DNA of 16,317 nucleotides, taken from contig JASFME010000022.1 of the NCBI GenBank assembly GCA_050117725.1, positions 1 to 16,317 of the forward strand. Reading direction: 5' to 3'. Source of the stretch: JASFJH01 sp050117725 (GTDB taxonomy: Bacteria > Pseudomonadota > Gammaproteobacteria > AKS1). Shown one piece after another: positions 7,542 to 14,549 of the stretch; positions within the stretch are counted from its first letter, which is position 1, and the number at the start of each line of letters is the position of its first letter. Below the pieces are notes generated by a model that saw only the letters and a program-made list of their open reading frames with translations, had not been told where the DNA came from and did not search any database. The translations under genes and the position numbers were made by a program.

Positions 7542-7796
7542 ATGAGCAAACAGGCGAGTACTCCCCCCGGTGAGTCACATGTACCGGTCCCCGGTTACTG
7601 GTATATATCCAGCAGTGCCAGACTCATGCGAGTCCGTTTTGTTGCCTATGCCGGCGAGAAGCTGCAGACAGTGATGATTCAGTATACGGAGGGTGTAACG
7701 CAGGCCATTGATATTGATGACTGGCACGGCCTTGATCTTGTTGCACCATGCTATGAACAGGACGAGTTGCTACTCGATTCAGATAGTCCGTATTAA
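7542..7796 (+). CDS. Small protein of unknown function (84 residues)
   Basis: I do not recognise this protein. It is acidic at the C-terminus, with no signal peptide, membrane helix, metal-binding cysteine pair or known motif. The order of residues (MRVRFVAYAG, LQTVMIQYTEGV, then AIDIDDWHGLDLV) suggests a small beta-rich fold followed by an acidic tail. It is preceded by a candidate promoter; its ribosome-binding site is weak (AGAG about 6 nt upstream). A later start at 7626 (MRVRF) is possible. It is followed after 39 nt by another small gene. It is supported by its protein-like composition and by the lack of any competing frame of better quality. Confidence 0.55.
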   Translation: MSKQASTPPGESHVPVPGYWYISSSARLMRVRFVAYAGEKLQTVMIQYTEGVTQAIDIDDWHGLDLVAPCYEQDELLLDSDSPY

Positions 7797-7835
7797 CCTC
7801 CGGCGGACGGGGTCCCGGGCAAGAACACTCGAAAA

Positions 7836-8027
7836 ATGAGCAGAGACGAAAAGATCCGCGTGCTCGATCAACGCATCCGCGCACTCAATGCCGAACTTGA
7901 AGGTGTCCCCGGGGCGGTGTTACGTGAAGTCGATGCGCAGGCCTGGCACGACAGGCAAGCAGCATTGCAGGCCGCCATGTGCGAGTATTACCGGCTGTTT
8001 TACGGCGACAGCGTGTCCATGCCCTGA
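7836..8027 (+). CDS. Small helical protein of unknown function (63 residues)
   Basis: I do not recognise this 63-residue protein. Charged heptad-like segments (DEKIRVLDQRIRALNAEL, then AWHDRQAALQAAMCEYYRLF) suggest two helices, possibly a helical hairpin, separated by a Pro-Gly turn near residue 25. It has no signal or membrane segment. The ribosome-binding site is poor, with an A-rich stretch before the ATG, so it may depend on translation of the gene 39 nt upstream. It ends 32 nt before the convergent nadA gene. A TGGAA/TTCCA stem (8033-8048) lies in that gap, too weak to call a terminator. Confidence 0.5.
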   Translation: MSRDEKIRVLDQRIRALNAELEGVPGAVLREVDAQAWHDRQAALQAAMCEYYRLFYGDSVSMP

Positions 8028-8059
8028 AACGGTGGAATATCGGTTCCAGTCGTATTTGT

Positions 8060-9136
8060 CTATTTACGCGCCTGCGCGGCGGTGAAATCCAGCAGGCGTT
8101 TGATGGGCAATACGGCCTTTTCCTGAATCTCCGGGTCGATATGGATTTCGTGGTTGCCGTTTTCCAGCGCCTCGGCCAGGTTGCGCAGGTTGTTCATCGC
8201 CATCCAGGGGCAATGCGCGCAACTGACACAGGTGGCGCCTTCGCCGCGGGTCGGTGCCTCGATCAGGGTCTTGTCCGGGGCGGCCTGCTGCATCTTGTAG
8301 AAGATGCCTTTGTCGGTGGCGACGATCATCTGCGGGTTGGGTAACTCGGCGGCCGCCTTGATCAGCCCTGTCGTGGAACTGACCACGTCGGCCAGTGCGA
8401 TCACACCTTCCGGTGATTCCGGATGCACGAGCACGGCGGCATCCGGGTACTGTTTTTTCAGTTCGATCAGTGCCTGGCTGCGGAATTCCTCATGTACGAT
8501 ACAACTGCCTTGCCACAGCAGCATGTCGGCCCCGGTCTGTTTCTGGATGTAGCCACCGAGATAACGATCCGGTGCCCAGATGATCTTTTCACCCCTGGCC
8601 TGCAGGTGTTTGATGACATCCACGGCGCTGCCCGAGGTCACCATCCAGTCCGCGCGTGCCTTTACTGCGGCGCTTGTGTTGGCGTACACGACCACGGTGT
8701 GGTCCGGGTGAGCATCACAAAATGCGGCGAACTGTTCGGCCGGGCAGTTCAGATCGAGCGAGCATTCGGCCTCGAGGGTGGGCATGAGCACGCGCTTTTC
8801 GGGGTTTAGGATCTTGGCAGTTTCGCCCATGAAACGCACGCCGGCCACGACGAGGGTCGTGGCACTGTGTTCATGGCCGAAGCGCGCCATGTCGAGTGAA
8901 TCTGAAACATAACCTCCGGTTTCCTCGGCCAGCTCCTGCAGGTCGGCATCGACGTAATAGTGCGCCACGAGGACGGCATCGCGCTGCTTGAGCAATTCGC
9001 GAATACGTGCCTTCAGGGATTCCCGCTCGGCATCATCGATCAGGTTTTCCGGTGTGTAGACGATATCCAGGGCCTTCTCCGCGGCGACGCGGACGGCCTC
9101 ATGATCGATGGCGGGCATGTGAATGGCTTTACTCAT
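8060..9136 (-). CDS. nadA: Quinolinate synthase NadA
   Basis: NadA condenses iminoaspartate (made by NadB) with dihydroxyacetone phosphate to form quinolinate, the second step of de novo NAD synthesis, using an oxygen-sensitive 4Fe-4S cluster in the cytoplasm. The 358-residue protein has the family motifs AHYYVDADLQELAE (58-71), EAECSLDLNC (122-131), WQGSCIVHEEF (208-218) and CVSCAHCPWM (303-312). The expected cluster ligands are C125, C212 and C309, each offset by 12 from E. coli C113, C200 and C297. The start at 9136 has only a weak ribosome-binding site. nadB is not in the window. The gene lies 95 nt downstream of an unknown gene on the same strand and may share its transcript. Confidence 0.96.
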   Translation of the reverse strand: MSKAIHMPAIDHEAVRVAAEKALDIVYTPENLIDDAERESLKARIRELLKQRDAVLVAHYYVDADLQELAEETGGYVSDSLDMARFGHEHSATTLVVAGVRFMGETAKILNPEKRVLMPTLEAECSLDLNCPAEQFAAFCDAHPDHTVVVYANTSAAVKARADWMVTSGSAVDVIKHLQARGEKIIWAPDRYLGGYIQKQTGADMLLWQGSCIVHEEFRSQALIELKKQYPDAAVLVHPESPEGVIALADVVSSTTGLIKAAAELPNPQMIVATDKGIFYKMQQAAPDKTLIEAPTRGEGATCVSCAHCPWMAMNNLRNLAEALENGNHEIHIDPEIQEKAVLPIKRLLDFTAAQARK

Positions 9137-9231
9137 GAATCAACCGTGTTGTCTGATGGAGCTCGTAAATTCCATCCTACCCAAGCGAAGTGGGAAAGCC
9201 TATACCCCATCACGGATATTCGACGGCTTGC

Positions 9232-9666
9232 TCAGCCCGGTTCCGGGACGTTCCTGAGGTAGTCGGCGAGGATATTGGCGGCGCGCCGATCACCTTCCCG
9301 CCAGCGCCGGTAATGTTCACGACCGGTGGCCCGGGCGCGCTGGCCTTCTTCCTCTTCGAGCAGGGACATGACCTGGCCGAGCAGGCCGCTGCCTTCATGT
9401 GGCGAGAAATTCGACAGGCGTTGCATGGCCTGCACAATCACTGCCAGCCGGGAGGTTTCGTCAAGATCGTTGCCTGATGAAGCGGCTTCGACACTGCCCA
9501 GTGCAAAACAATAGATGAGTGCATGTTTGCGTGGGATCATGAGGTCGTGTTGATCAACCGACATTTTCGCCGCGTGCAGGAACGGCATTACTTCGTCGGT
9601 GATGCGCCTGACCTGCGTGTCGGGCGCTTCGGATCGGCCAAACAGACGCGCAAGCCAGTCAAACAC
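9232..9666 (-). CDS. Conserved-looking protein of unknown function (144 residues) behind a rhodanese
   Basis: I do not recognise this protein. It is mostly helical and soluble in appearance. It starts MFDWLARLFGR, an amphipathic helix that could touch the membrane. It has an Arg/Glu-rich segment (EEEEGQRARATGREHYRRWREGDRRAANIL) near the C-terminus. No enzymatic motif is visible. The start lies 8 nt after the rhodanese stop codon with no good ribosome-binding site, so translation is probably coupled to the rhodanese. It may act in the same process, but the sequence does not show which. Confidence 0.65.
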   Translation of the reverse strand: MFDWLARLFGRSEAPDTQVRRITDEVMPFLHAAKMSVDQHDLMIPRKHALIYCFALGSVEAASSGNDLDETSRLAVIVQAMQRLSNFSPHEGSGLLGQVMSLLEEEEGQRARATGREHYRRWREGDRRAANILADYLRNVPEPG

Positions 9667-9674
9667 AGGACTAA

Positions 9675-9998
9675 TCAGGCGCTTTGTTGCAGGGCCAGGC
9701 CGCTGGAATGCCAGGCGATCATGCCACCACGCAGATTGTGCACATTGTCAAAGCCCTGCTGCATGAGCCAGTAGCAGCACTGTGCCGAACGCGCACCACT
9801 GCGGCACACCATGACAATCTTCTTGTCACGCGGCAGTTCGTCGACACGCATCGGCAGTGTCACCATGGGGATGTGTGCGGAACCCGGCACCATGCCGGTG
9901 GCGACTTCCTGCGCCTCACGCACGTCGATAATCGAGATGTCCTCCTGCTCGTCTAACAGACCGACCAGATCGGTGACTTCAATCTCGTTAATGTACAT
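9675..9998 (-). CDS. Single-domain rhodanese (sulfurtransferase)
   Basis: Rhodaneses carry a persulfide on one cysteine and pass sulfur to an acceptor; small cytoplasmic ones often resemble GlpE. The 107-residue protein is a single domain with IIDVREAQEVATGMVPGSAHIP (23-44, including the conserved DVRE), the active-site loop CRSGARS (65-71, catalytic C65) and the C-terminal LRGGMIAW. No export signal is present, so it is cytoplasmic. The start is firm: AAGGAG (complement of 10008-10013) lies 9 nt upstream. It leads a leftward transcript with the 144-residue gene, behind a promoter with a dyad. The donor and acceptor cannot be read from the sequence. Confidence 0.92.
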   Translation of the reverse strand: MYINEIEVTDLVGLLDEQEDISIIDVREAQEVATGMVPGSAHIPMVTLPMRVDELPRDKKIVMVCRSGARSAQCCYWLMQQGFDNVHNLRGGMIAWHSSGLALQQSA

Positions 9999-10045
9999 CG
10001 CAGCTTGCTCCTTGTTCCTGGTCTAAGTACGGCTGTATGGCGCGC

Positions 10046-10074
10046 ATGATATATTAGTTGCCGCTAATACACAA
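10046..10074 (-). promoter_or_regulatory. Rhodanese promoter with an operator-like dyad in the spacer
   Basis: On the minus strand TTGTGT (10074-10069) and TATCAT (10051-10046, 5 of 6 matches to TATAAT) are separated by exactly 17 bp. A perfect inverted repeat, TATTAG, 6-nt centre, CTAATA (10052-10069), fills that spacer. Transcription would start near 10039 and give a leader of about 40 nt with a good ribosome-binding site. A dyad in this position is typical of repressor or MerR-type sites, but I do not recognise the binding protein. The rest of 9999-10181, up to the divergent Nudix gene, shows nothing else clear. Confidence 0.5.
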
Positions 10075-10181
10075 TACCTGAGTAAAGTGTATGGGAATTG
10101 CCATGGTCGTGCCCTACGAGGTGCGCGGTCAGCCGCGCTGTTCCATACTCCTGCCAGACAACAACTGTACGGGGTGGCTAT

Positions 10182-10724
10182 ATGCAGGGCAGACCGGAAG
10201 TGGCACGGCGCCAGGCAATTTATAATGGCAAGGTGATTGATCTGGGCACCGAGCAACTCACCTTGCCCAATGGCAATCAGTGCGAGCTGGAAATCATTCG
10301 CCATCCCGGCGGGGCGGTGGCACTGGCCGTGGATGCGCAACAGCGGGTCTGTTTGCTGCGCCAGTATCGCCATGCGGCGGGCGGCTGGATATGGGAATTT
10401 CCCGGCGGGCGGATCGAACCGGGTGAGTCAGCTCTTGCCAGCGCCCGGCGCGAATTGCGTGAAGAAGCTGGCGTGGAGGCCCGGCAGTGGCAAGCCGTGA
10501 TCGACTTTTACAGCACACCGGGATTTTGCGATGAACGCCTGTTCCTGTTTCTTGCCAGCGATCTGCAGCAGGTCAGCAGTGCCACCGAGGCGGACGAGGT
10601 GCTTGAAGTGCACTGGCTCGACATGTCCGAGACCCGTCAACTTGTGCAGGCGGGCGAGATCAAGGACGCAAAAACGCTGATTGGTTTATATCGTGTACAC
10701 GAGTTGTTCAGGCAGGAAACATGA
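10182..10724 (+). CDS. Nudix hydrolase, ADP-ribose pyrophosphatase-like
   Basis: Nudix enzymes cleave nucleoside diphosphates linked to another group. The full Nudix box (GX5EX7REUXEEXGU) runs from G76 to V98 (E82, R90, E91, E94, E95). The phrase WEFPGGRIEPGE before and within it, and the STPGF segment after it, resemble the ADP-ribose pyrophosphatase (NudF) group. The ATG at 10182 is chosen because GGGGTGG lies just upstream and MQGRPEVARRQAIYNGKV fits an N-terminus of this group, giving 180 residues. The frame is open back to an ATG at 10098, but that 28-residue extension is Cys-rich and unlike the family. It is divergent from the rhodanese gene. Confidence 0.88.
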   Translation: MQGRPEVARRQAIYNGKVIDLGTEQLTLPNGNQCELEIIRHPGGAVALAVDAQQRVCLLRQYRHAAGGWIWEFPGGRIEPGESALASARRELREEAGVEARQWQAVIDFYSTPGFCDERLFLFLASDLQQVSSATEADEVLEVHWLDMSETRQLVQAGEIKDAKTLIGLYRVHELFRQET

Positions 10725-10747
10725 GGTAATTGTCAGTTACTGTAGTA

Positions 10748-10776
10748 TTGGGTATCCGTATATGGCTCATTAGAAT
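10748..10776 (+). promoter_or_regulatory. Candidate sigma-70 promoter for the SCP2-like gene
   Basis: TTGGGT (10748-10753) and TAGAAT (10771-10776, 5 of 6 matches) are separated by 17 bp in the 96-nt gap after the Nudix gene. A transcript would start near 10783, about 38 nt before the ATG at 10821. The -35 is weak. Confidence 0.4.
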
Positions 10777-10820
10777 GCGGTCTGACATAATGCGATCATC
10801 AAAAGTGTAAGGAAGCAAAC

Positions 10821-11231
10821 ATGGCCAAATTGTTCACAGATGAATGGATGTACGGACTTGCGGATCGCTGGAATGCGGATAGCGAAATGGTCGATGGCCT
10901 GGCACAGGCCGGTTTTAGTGCCTGCATTGGTTTCGGTCACAAGGGCGATGAACAGCCGGCTGGCGTCGTCGAAGTCAGGGATGGCCGTGTCCAGTTTGCG
11001 GGTGCCTACGAGGGACAAAAGCTTGATTGGGACCTGCGCGCCGATTTGCAGGACTGGCGCGAGTGGCTGGAACAGGGCTTTGGCTTCGACAAGTTGGGTG
11101 TCGCCGTCGCCAGTGGCCGGCTCAGTTTTGTAGTAGGTGACTACCGACAAATGATCCGCAACCCCGACCTTGCCAGGCCGTTTTTGCGTAATTTCGAACT
11201 CATGTCGCAAATCAAGACTGAATACATGTAA
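10821..11231 (+). CDS. SCP2-like (sterol carrier/lipid-binding fold) protein
   Basis: The 136-residue protein has the pattern of small bacterial SCP2-domain proteins: an N-terminal helix (LFTDEWMYGLADRWN), a central strand region (GVVEVRDGRVQFAGAYEGQK), and a C-terminal segment in which a glycine-rich strand is followed by DYRQMIRNPDLARPFL. This resembles the ending of SCP2 domains, where a glycine-rich strand precedes a short helix. Such domains bind lipids or acyl-CoA; the ligand here is unknown. AAGGAAG lies 6 nt before the ATG. It has no signal peptide. It stands 54 nt before the next gene, with a hairpin between. The family call is by eye and moderate. Confidence 0.55.
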   Translation: MAKLFTDEWMYGLADRWNADSEMVDGLAQAGFSACIGFGHKGDEQPAGVVEVRDGRVQFAGAYEGQKLDWDLRADLQDWREWLEQGFGFDKLGVAVASGRLSFVVGDYRQMIRNPDLARPFLRNFELMSQIKTEYM

Positions 11232-11259
11232 TAATCAGCGCTGTTATAACTTCCGATAG

Positions 11260-11276
11260 ACCCGTTACAAACGGGT
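11260..11276 (+). repeat. Short inverted repeat before the 11286 gene
   Basis: ACCCGT (11260-11265) and ACGGGT (11271-11276) form a perfect 6-bp stem with a 5-nt loop. No T-tract follows, so it is a poor intrinsic terminator. The right arm contains GGGT about 9 nt before the ATG at 11286, the only Shine-Dalgarno-like bases there, so the stem could hide the ribosome-binding site. Confidence 0.4.
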
Positions 11277-11285
11277 GTCATAGCT

Positions 11286-11960
11286 ATGCAATTATCTTTT
11301 CGCTCACAACCCGGTTACTGGGAACGCCATCTTGCGCGTCGTTACCACAACCCCCTGTTTAACGTCGACCGGCGTGATGTCAGCGAACAAGCGTTATCAG
11401 AGGCGCGTCGCCGCGATAATGATGAGTTACATGCCTTCCAGGAAGACTTCAGGAAAATGCTTGAAGATACCGCGGCACTGGAAGGCAATGTTGACAGTGA
11501 TATTGTTCTGAAGCTCAAAGAGCAGGCCGATCGCCTCTACGAGCACAGCGTGGGCCTGGCGGTGGATCTGTCACAAGAGCGTGAAGCGATAGCGAAACTG
11601 GTCACGGCGATGATGGCGGCGGTCAGCCAGGGCGCCACCGGCGATCCGCGCGCCTTGGATGAACTGCTCCAGGAACGCGAGGCACGCGCACAGCATTACC
11701 GGTTACTGGAATCCGTGCTGATTGCCGATCTGTTACGTCCGGATGGTCCTTTGCAACCGCAGGACCTGTTACCGGCGCTGCTATCGAGCGAGCAAGCCGA
11801 CCTCGAGCCGGCTTTGCAACTGTTTGATGAAGAGCAACTCACCGTGCTTGCCGAACAGGGTCGGGCCCTGTTGGCAGAGCGGGCGAAGGAAGGTGTCGCG
11901 CTACCCGAATCGGCACAGCAACGACTCGAGCAAATTACCGCGGCGCTGGCAGGCAGGTAA
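11286..11960 (+). CDS. Helical protein of unknown function (224 residues)
   Basis: I do not recognise this protein. It is almost wholly helical, rich in Glu, Leu, Ala and Arg, and has no signal peptide or membrane segment. A charged stretch (about 30-110, with LSEARRRDNDELHAFQEDF and ALDELLQEREARAQHYR further on) suggests coiled coil, and the C-terminal half has repeated Leu-rich helices. The N-terminus, MQLSFRSQPGYWERHLARRYHNPLF, is basic and aromatic, perhaps a contact site. It ends 5 nt before the phosphatase gene and opens the tight cluster that ends with coaX. A structural or adaptor role is a guess only. Confidence 0.7.
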   Translation: MQLSFRSQPGYWERHLARRYHNPLFNVDRRDVSEQALSEARRRDNDELHAFQEDFRKMLEDTAALEGNVDSDIVLKLKEQADRLYEHSVGLAVDLSQEREAIAKLVTAMMAAVSQGATGDPRALDELLQEREARAQHYRLLESVLIADLLRPDGPLQPQDLLPALLSSEQADLEPALQLFDEEQLTVLAEQGRALLAERAKEGVALPESAQQRLEQITAALAGR

Positions 11961-11965
11961 AGACG

Positions 11966-12766
11966 ATGACTGATGTAGACATGCAGGCGCTGGCCGAATG
12001 CGTCAAGAGCATCGCGGCCGAGGAGTTGTTACCGCGTTTTACCCGCGTGCACGGTTCACACAAGGCGGATGGCAGCATCGTCACCGAGGCCGATCTTGCT
12101 GCGCAGGCGCGTCTGGCCGATGCCCTGGCCCGGCAATGGCCGGATTACGCCTTTCTCGGCGAAGAGATGCCGAGCGAGCAGCATGCGCGCCTGTTCGCTG
12201 AGGCAGCACAGGGACTGTGGGTGCTCGACCCGCTCGACGGCACGAGTAACTATGCCGCCGGCCTGCCGTATTTCGCGGTGTCACTGGCACTGGTCAACGC
12301 ACACGGCGTGCAACTCGGGGTTGTGTACGACCCGGTGCGCGATGAATGTTTTACTGCGATCAAGGGACAAGGCGCATGGCTGAATGGTGAACGTCTGCAG
12401 GTCGAGGTTCAGCAGGTCAGCCTGTCGCAGTCACTGGCCACGGTCGATTTCAAGCGCCTGCCGCCAGGCCTGGCGAGCAGGATGGCGGCCTCGCCACCCT
12501 ATGCCTCGCAACGCAGTCTCGGCTCTGTGGCGCTCGACTGGTGCTGGCTTGCCGCCAACCGCTTTCATGTCTATCTGCACGGCAAACAACGCCTGTGGGA
12601 TTATGCCGCAGGTCATCTCGTGTTCACCGAGGCCGGTGGTTTATCCTGCACGCTCGACGGTGAGGCGTTGCCTGATTTGTCCGGGGGGCCGCGTTCAGCG
12701 GTCGGCGCAGGCAGTGCGGGTTTATTTCAGCAATGGTGTGACTACTTGCAGATCCAGCAGCAATGA
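11966..12766 (+). CDS. Inositol monophosphatase-family phosphatase
   Basis: This is a metal-dependent sugar/nucleotide phosphatase of the SuhB/CysQ/HisN superfamily. The metal-binding residues are all there: GEE (65-67), DPLDGTSNY (88-96, D88 and D91) and WDYAAG (211-216, D212). At 266 residues it has the normal length. Substrate cannot be told from the motifs: inositol phosphate, 3'-phosphoadenosine 5'-phosphate, histidinol phosphate and others are all handled by this fold. It is linked by an ATGA overlap to the following NERD-like gene and lies 5 nt after the helical protein gene. Confidence 0.9.
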   Translation: MTDVDMQALAECVKSIAAEELLPRFTRVHGSHKADGSIVTEADLAAQARLADALARQWPDYAFLGEEMPSEQHARLFAEAAQGLWVLDPLDGTSNYAAGLPYFAVSLALVNAHGVQLGVVYDPVRDECFTAIKGQGAWLNGERLQVEVQQVSLSQSLATVDFKRLPPGLASRMAASPPYASQRSLGSVALDWCWLAANRFHVYLHGKQRLWDYAAGHLVFTEAGGLSCTLDGEALPDLSGGPRSAVGAGSAGLFQQWCDYLQIQQQ

Positions 12767-13371
12767 ACGAATGGTTTGAACAACTGGGCGTGCAACCGGC
12801 CGTCGTTTACACGGGCCTGGCCGCGGTACTTGTCGTGGGGGCAGCGCTGCTGTGGTGGCGCTGGCTGGGCAGGGATCGCGATATACGCCAGTTGCGCAAG
12901 GTCCTCAAGCCTTATGTACTCGATAGCCGCGAAAACGTGTTTGTGCCGGATGAAGTCGACGGCCAGATCTGGATTGATCGGCTGGTGCTGACCCAGGGTG
13001 GCATCCTTGTGCTGGATGTGCGCCGCTACGAGGGCAACCTGTTTGGTGGTGAACAGATCAACGAATGGACGCAACTGCTCGGTATGAAGCGCAGCACCTT
13101 CAACAACCCGCTGTTGAGCATGCCGGCCCGGCTGCAGGCGGTCAAGGCGTTGATGCCGGAGATCCCCGTGGTCGGGCGAGTCGTGTTTACCTGCCTTGGC
13201 AGTTTTCAGAAAGGCATGCCGGAAGGTGTATCGATGTGCGATACGCTGGCAACGGACCTGGATGCTTTTTTTGCCTCACGCGTCGAGGCGGAACGTCTGC
13301 ACCAGGCATGGCAAGATTTGCAGAAACATCTTGAACAGGCTGCACCATCCGGATCGCAGCAGACGTTATGA
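12763..13371 (+). CDS. Membrane-anchored NERD-like (nuclease-related) domain protein
   Basis: The 202-residue protein has one N-terminal membrane helix (about 13-34) ending in basic residues, then a cytoplasmic domain. The core DGQIWIDRLVLTQGGILVLDVRRYEGNLFGGEQINEW (66-102) matches the NERD pattern (Asp, GGI-V, acidic-X-basic, then a Gly and a Trp). NERD proteins are related to endonucleases with a D...EXK centre. Here D72 is kept, but the EXK equivalent reads D85-V-R87, so activity is doubtful. It overlaps the phosphatase gene before it and the peptidase gene after it by ATGA, so the three are translationally coupled. Confidence 0.72.
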   Translation: MNEWFEQLGVQPAVVYTGLAAVLVVGAALLWWRWLGRDRDIRQLRKVLKPYVLDSRENVFVPDEVDGQIWIDRLVLTQGGILVLDVRRYEGNLFGGEQINEWTQLLGMKRSTFNNPLLSMPARLQAVKALMPEIPVVGRVVFTCLGSFQKGMPEGVSMCDTLATDLDAFFASRVEAERLHQAWQDLQKHLEQAAPSGSQQTL

Positions 13372-14549
13372 ACAGCGCGCAACAAAACCGGTTATTCAGG
13401 CTGCTGGCACAACCCACCGCACCATTTTGTGAGCAGCACGTGATTCGTGAGATCGAGACGCAACTGGCGCGTACCCATATCCCGTATTTTGCCGACCCGC
13501 ATGGCAATCTTGTGCTGGGTGTGGCCTCGAAGCAGGACTACCTGAGACGTATCCAGTTACGCAAGCGTGAGCCGGTGCGGCTGTTTATCGCACACATGGA
13601 CCACCCTGGTTTTCACGGCGTACGCTGGTTGTCGGCAACACGGTTGCTGGTCAAATGGCATGGTGGGACGCCGGTCAAACATGTGAATGGCCGCAAGATC
13701 TGGATCGCGGCTGCGGATGAACAACTCGGTTGCGGCACATTGCGCAAGGCTGAAAAACACCCGAAATATGCCACACTCAGGCATAGCGAGATCGTGTTTG
13801 ACCGGGTAACGGCGGCGCGGTTGCACGAACGTGCCGCGAAACGCCTGTTCGGTGCCTTTGATTTCAGCAAGCCTGTATGGCGCCAGGGTAAACGCCTGTA
13901 TACGCGCGCCGCGGATGATCTGGTGGGTGTGTTCAACATTGTCGAGACTGCACGCAAGCTGTTTACCAGCAAGACAAAAGGCGACGTGCCTTTTATCGGC
14001 TTGCTGACCCGTGCCGAGGAGGTCGGTTTTGTCGGCGCCGTCGCGCACCTCGAACTCGGCTGGTTGCAACGTGCCAGCCGGCCGTTACTCGCAGTCAGTC
14101 TCGAGGCGTCACGCAACCTGCCCGGTGCCGTGCTTGGTAAGGGACCAGTGGTACGCCTCGGTGATCGGCGCACCGTGTTCGAGGCGAATGCCTTGCAGGT
14201 CGCCAGTGAACTGGCCGAGCGGGTCTTGCCCGGTGGGCATCAGCGCCGGCTTATGGATGGCGGTGCCTGCGAGGCAACCGCGGCCATGGCCTGGGGCTTG
14301 CCGACGATCGGTCTGACGCTGCCGCTGGGCAATTACCACAACCAGGGGCTGGATGGTGGTGCACAATGTCCGAAGCCATTTGGCCCTGCGCCGGAGTTCG
14401 TGCATGTCGATGATATCGACGGCGAACTGAAACTGTGTCGCGCACTCATGCGCGTGGGCCTGCCCTGGCAGCAGCCCTGGCAGGGCGTACGCAAACGCTT
14501 GCAACGTAATCAACAACGCCATATGCGCTTACTGGAACAGGAACGCTGA
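13368..14549 (+). CDS. M42-like metallo-aminopeptidase
   Basis: The 393-residue protein resembles cytoplasmic M42 aminopeptidases (FrvX, glucanase-like, TET family). Candidate ligands and catalytic residues are H76 in AHMDHPG, D183/D184 in RAADDLVG, E217-E218 in RAEEVGF, E246 in SLEASRN and H324 in NYHNQG. M42 members usually read HMDE in the first motif; here it is HMDHPG. It is also some 30-50 residues longer than the usual 340-360, with an Arg/Lys-rich C-terminal tail. It overlaps the NERD-like gene by ATGA and shares one base with birA (TGATG). Peptide or amino-sugar substrates are unknown. Confidence 0.8.
   Translation: MNSAQQNRLFRLLAQPTAPFCEQHVIREIETQLARTHIPYFADPHGNLVLGVASKQDYLRRIQLRKREPVRLFIAHMDHPGFHGVRWLSATRLLVKWHGGTPVKHVNGRKIWIAAADEQLGCGTLRKAEKHPKYATLRHSEIVFDRVTAARLHERAAKRLFGAFDFSKPVWRQGKRLYTRAADDLVGVFNIVETARKLFTSKTKGDVPFIGLLTRAEEVGFVGAVAHLELGWLQRASRPLLAVSLEASRNLPGAVLGKGPVVRLGDRRTVFEANALQVASELAERVLPGGHQRRLMDGGACEATAAMAWGLPTIGLTLPLGNYHNQGLDGGAQCPKPFGPAPEFVHVDDIDGELKLCRALMRVGLPWQQPWQGVRKRLQRNQQRHMRLLEQER

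Noticed and set aside
8033..8048. TGGAA/TTCCA stem between the 63-residue gene and nadA as a terminator.
   Set aside because: It is short and A/T-rich, with only an interrupted T-rich stretch after it.
10098..10181. N-terminal extension of the Nudix protein from ATG 10098.
   Set aside because: The extra 28 residues are Cys-rich and unlike the family, whereas ATG 10182 has a ribosome-binding site.
10782..10799. Possible Pho box CTGACAT AATG CGATCAT before the SCP2-like gene (11 of 14 matches).
   Set aside because: It ends only 21 nt before the ATG, so a PhoB-dependent start would fall at the start codon and within the ribosome-binding site. Neighbouring 11-bp positions show no further repeats.
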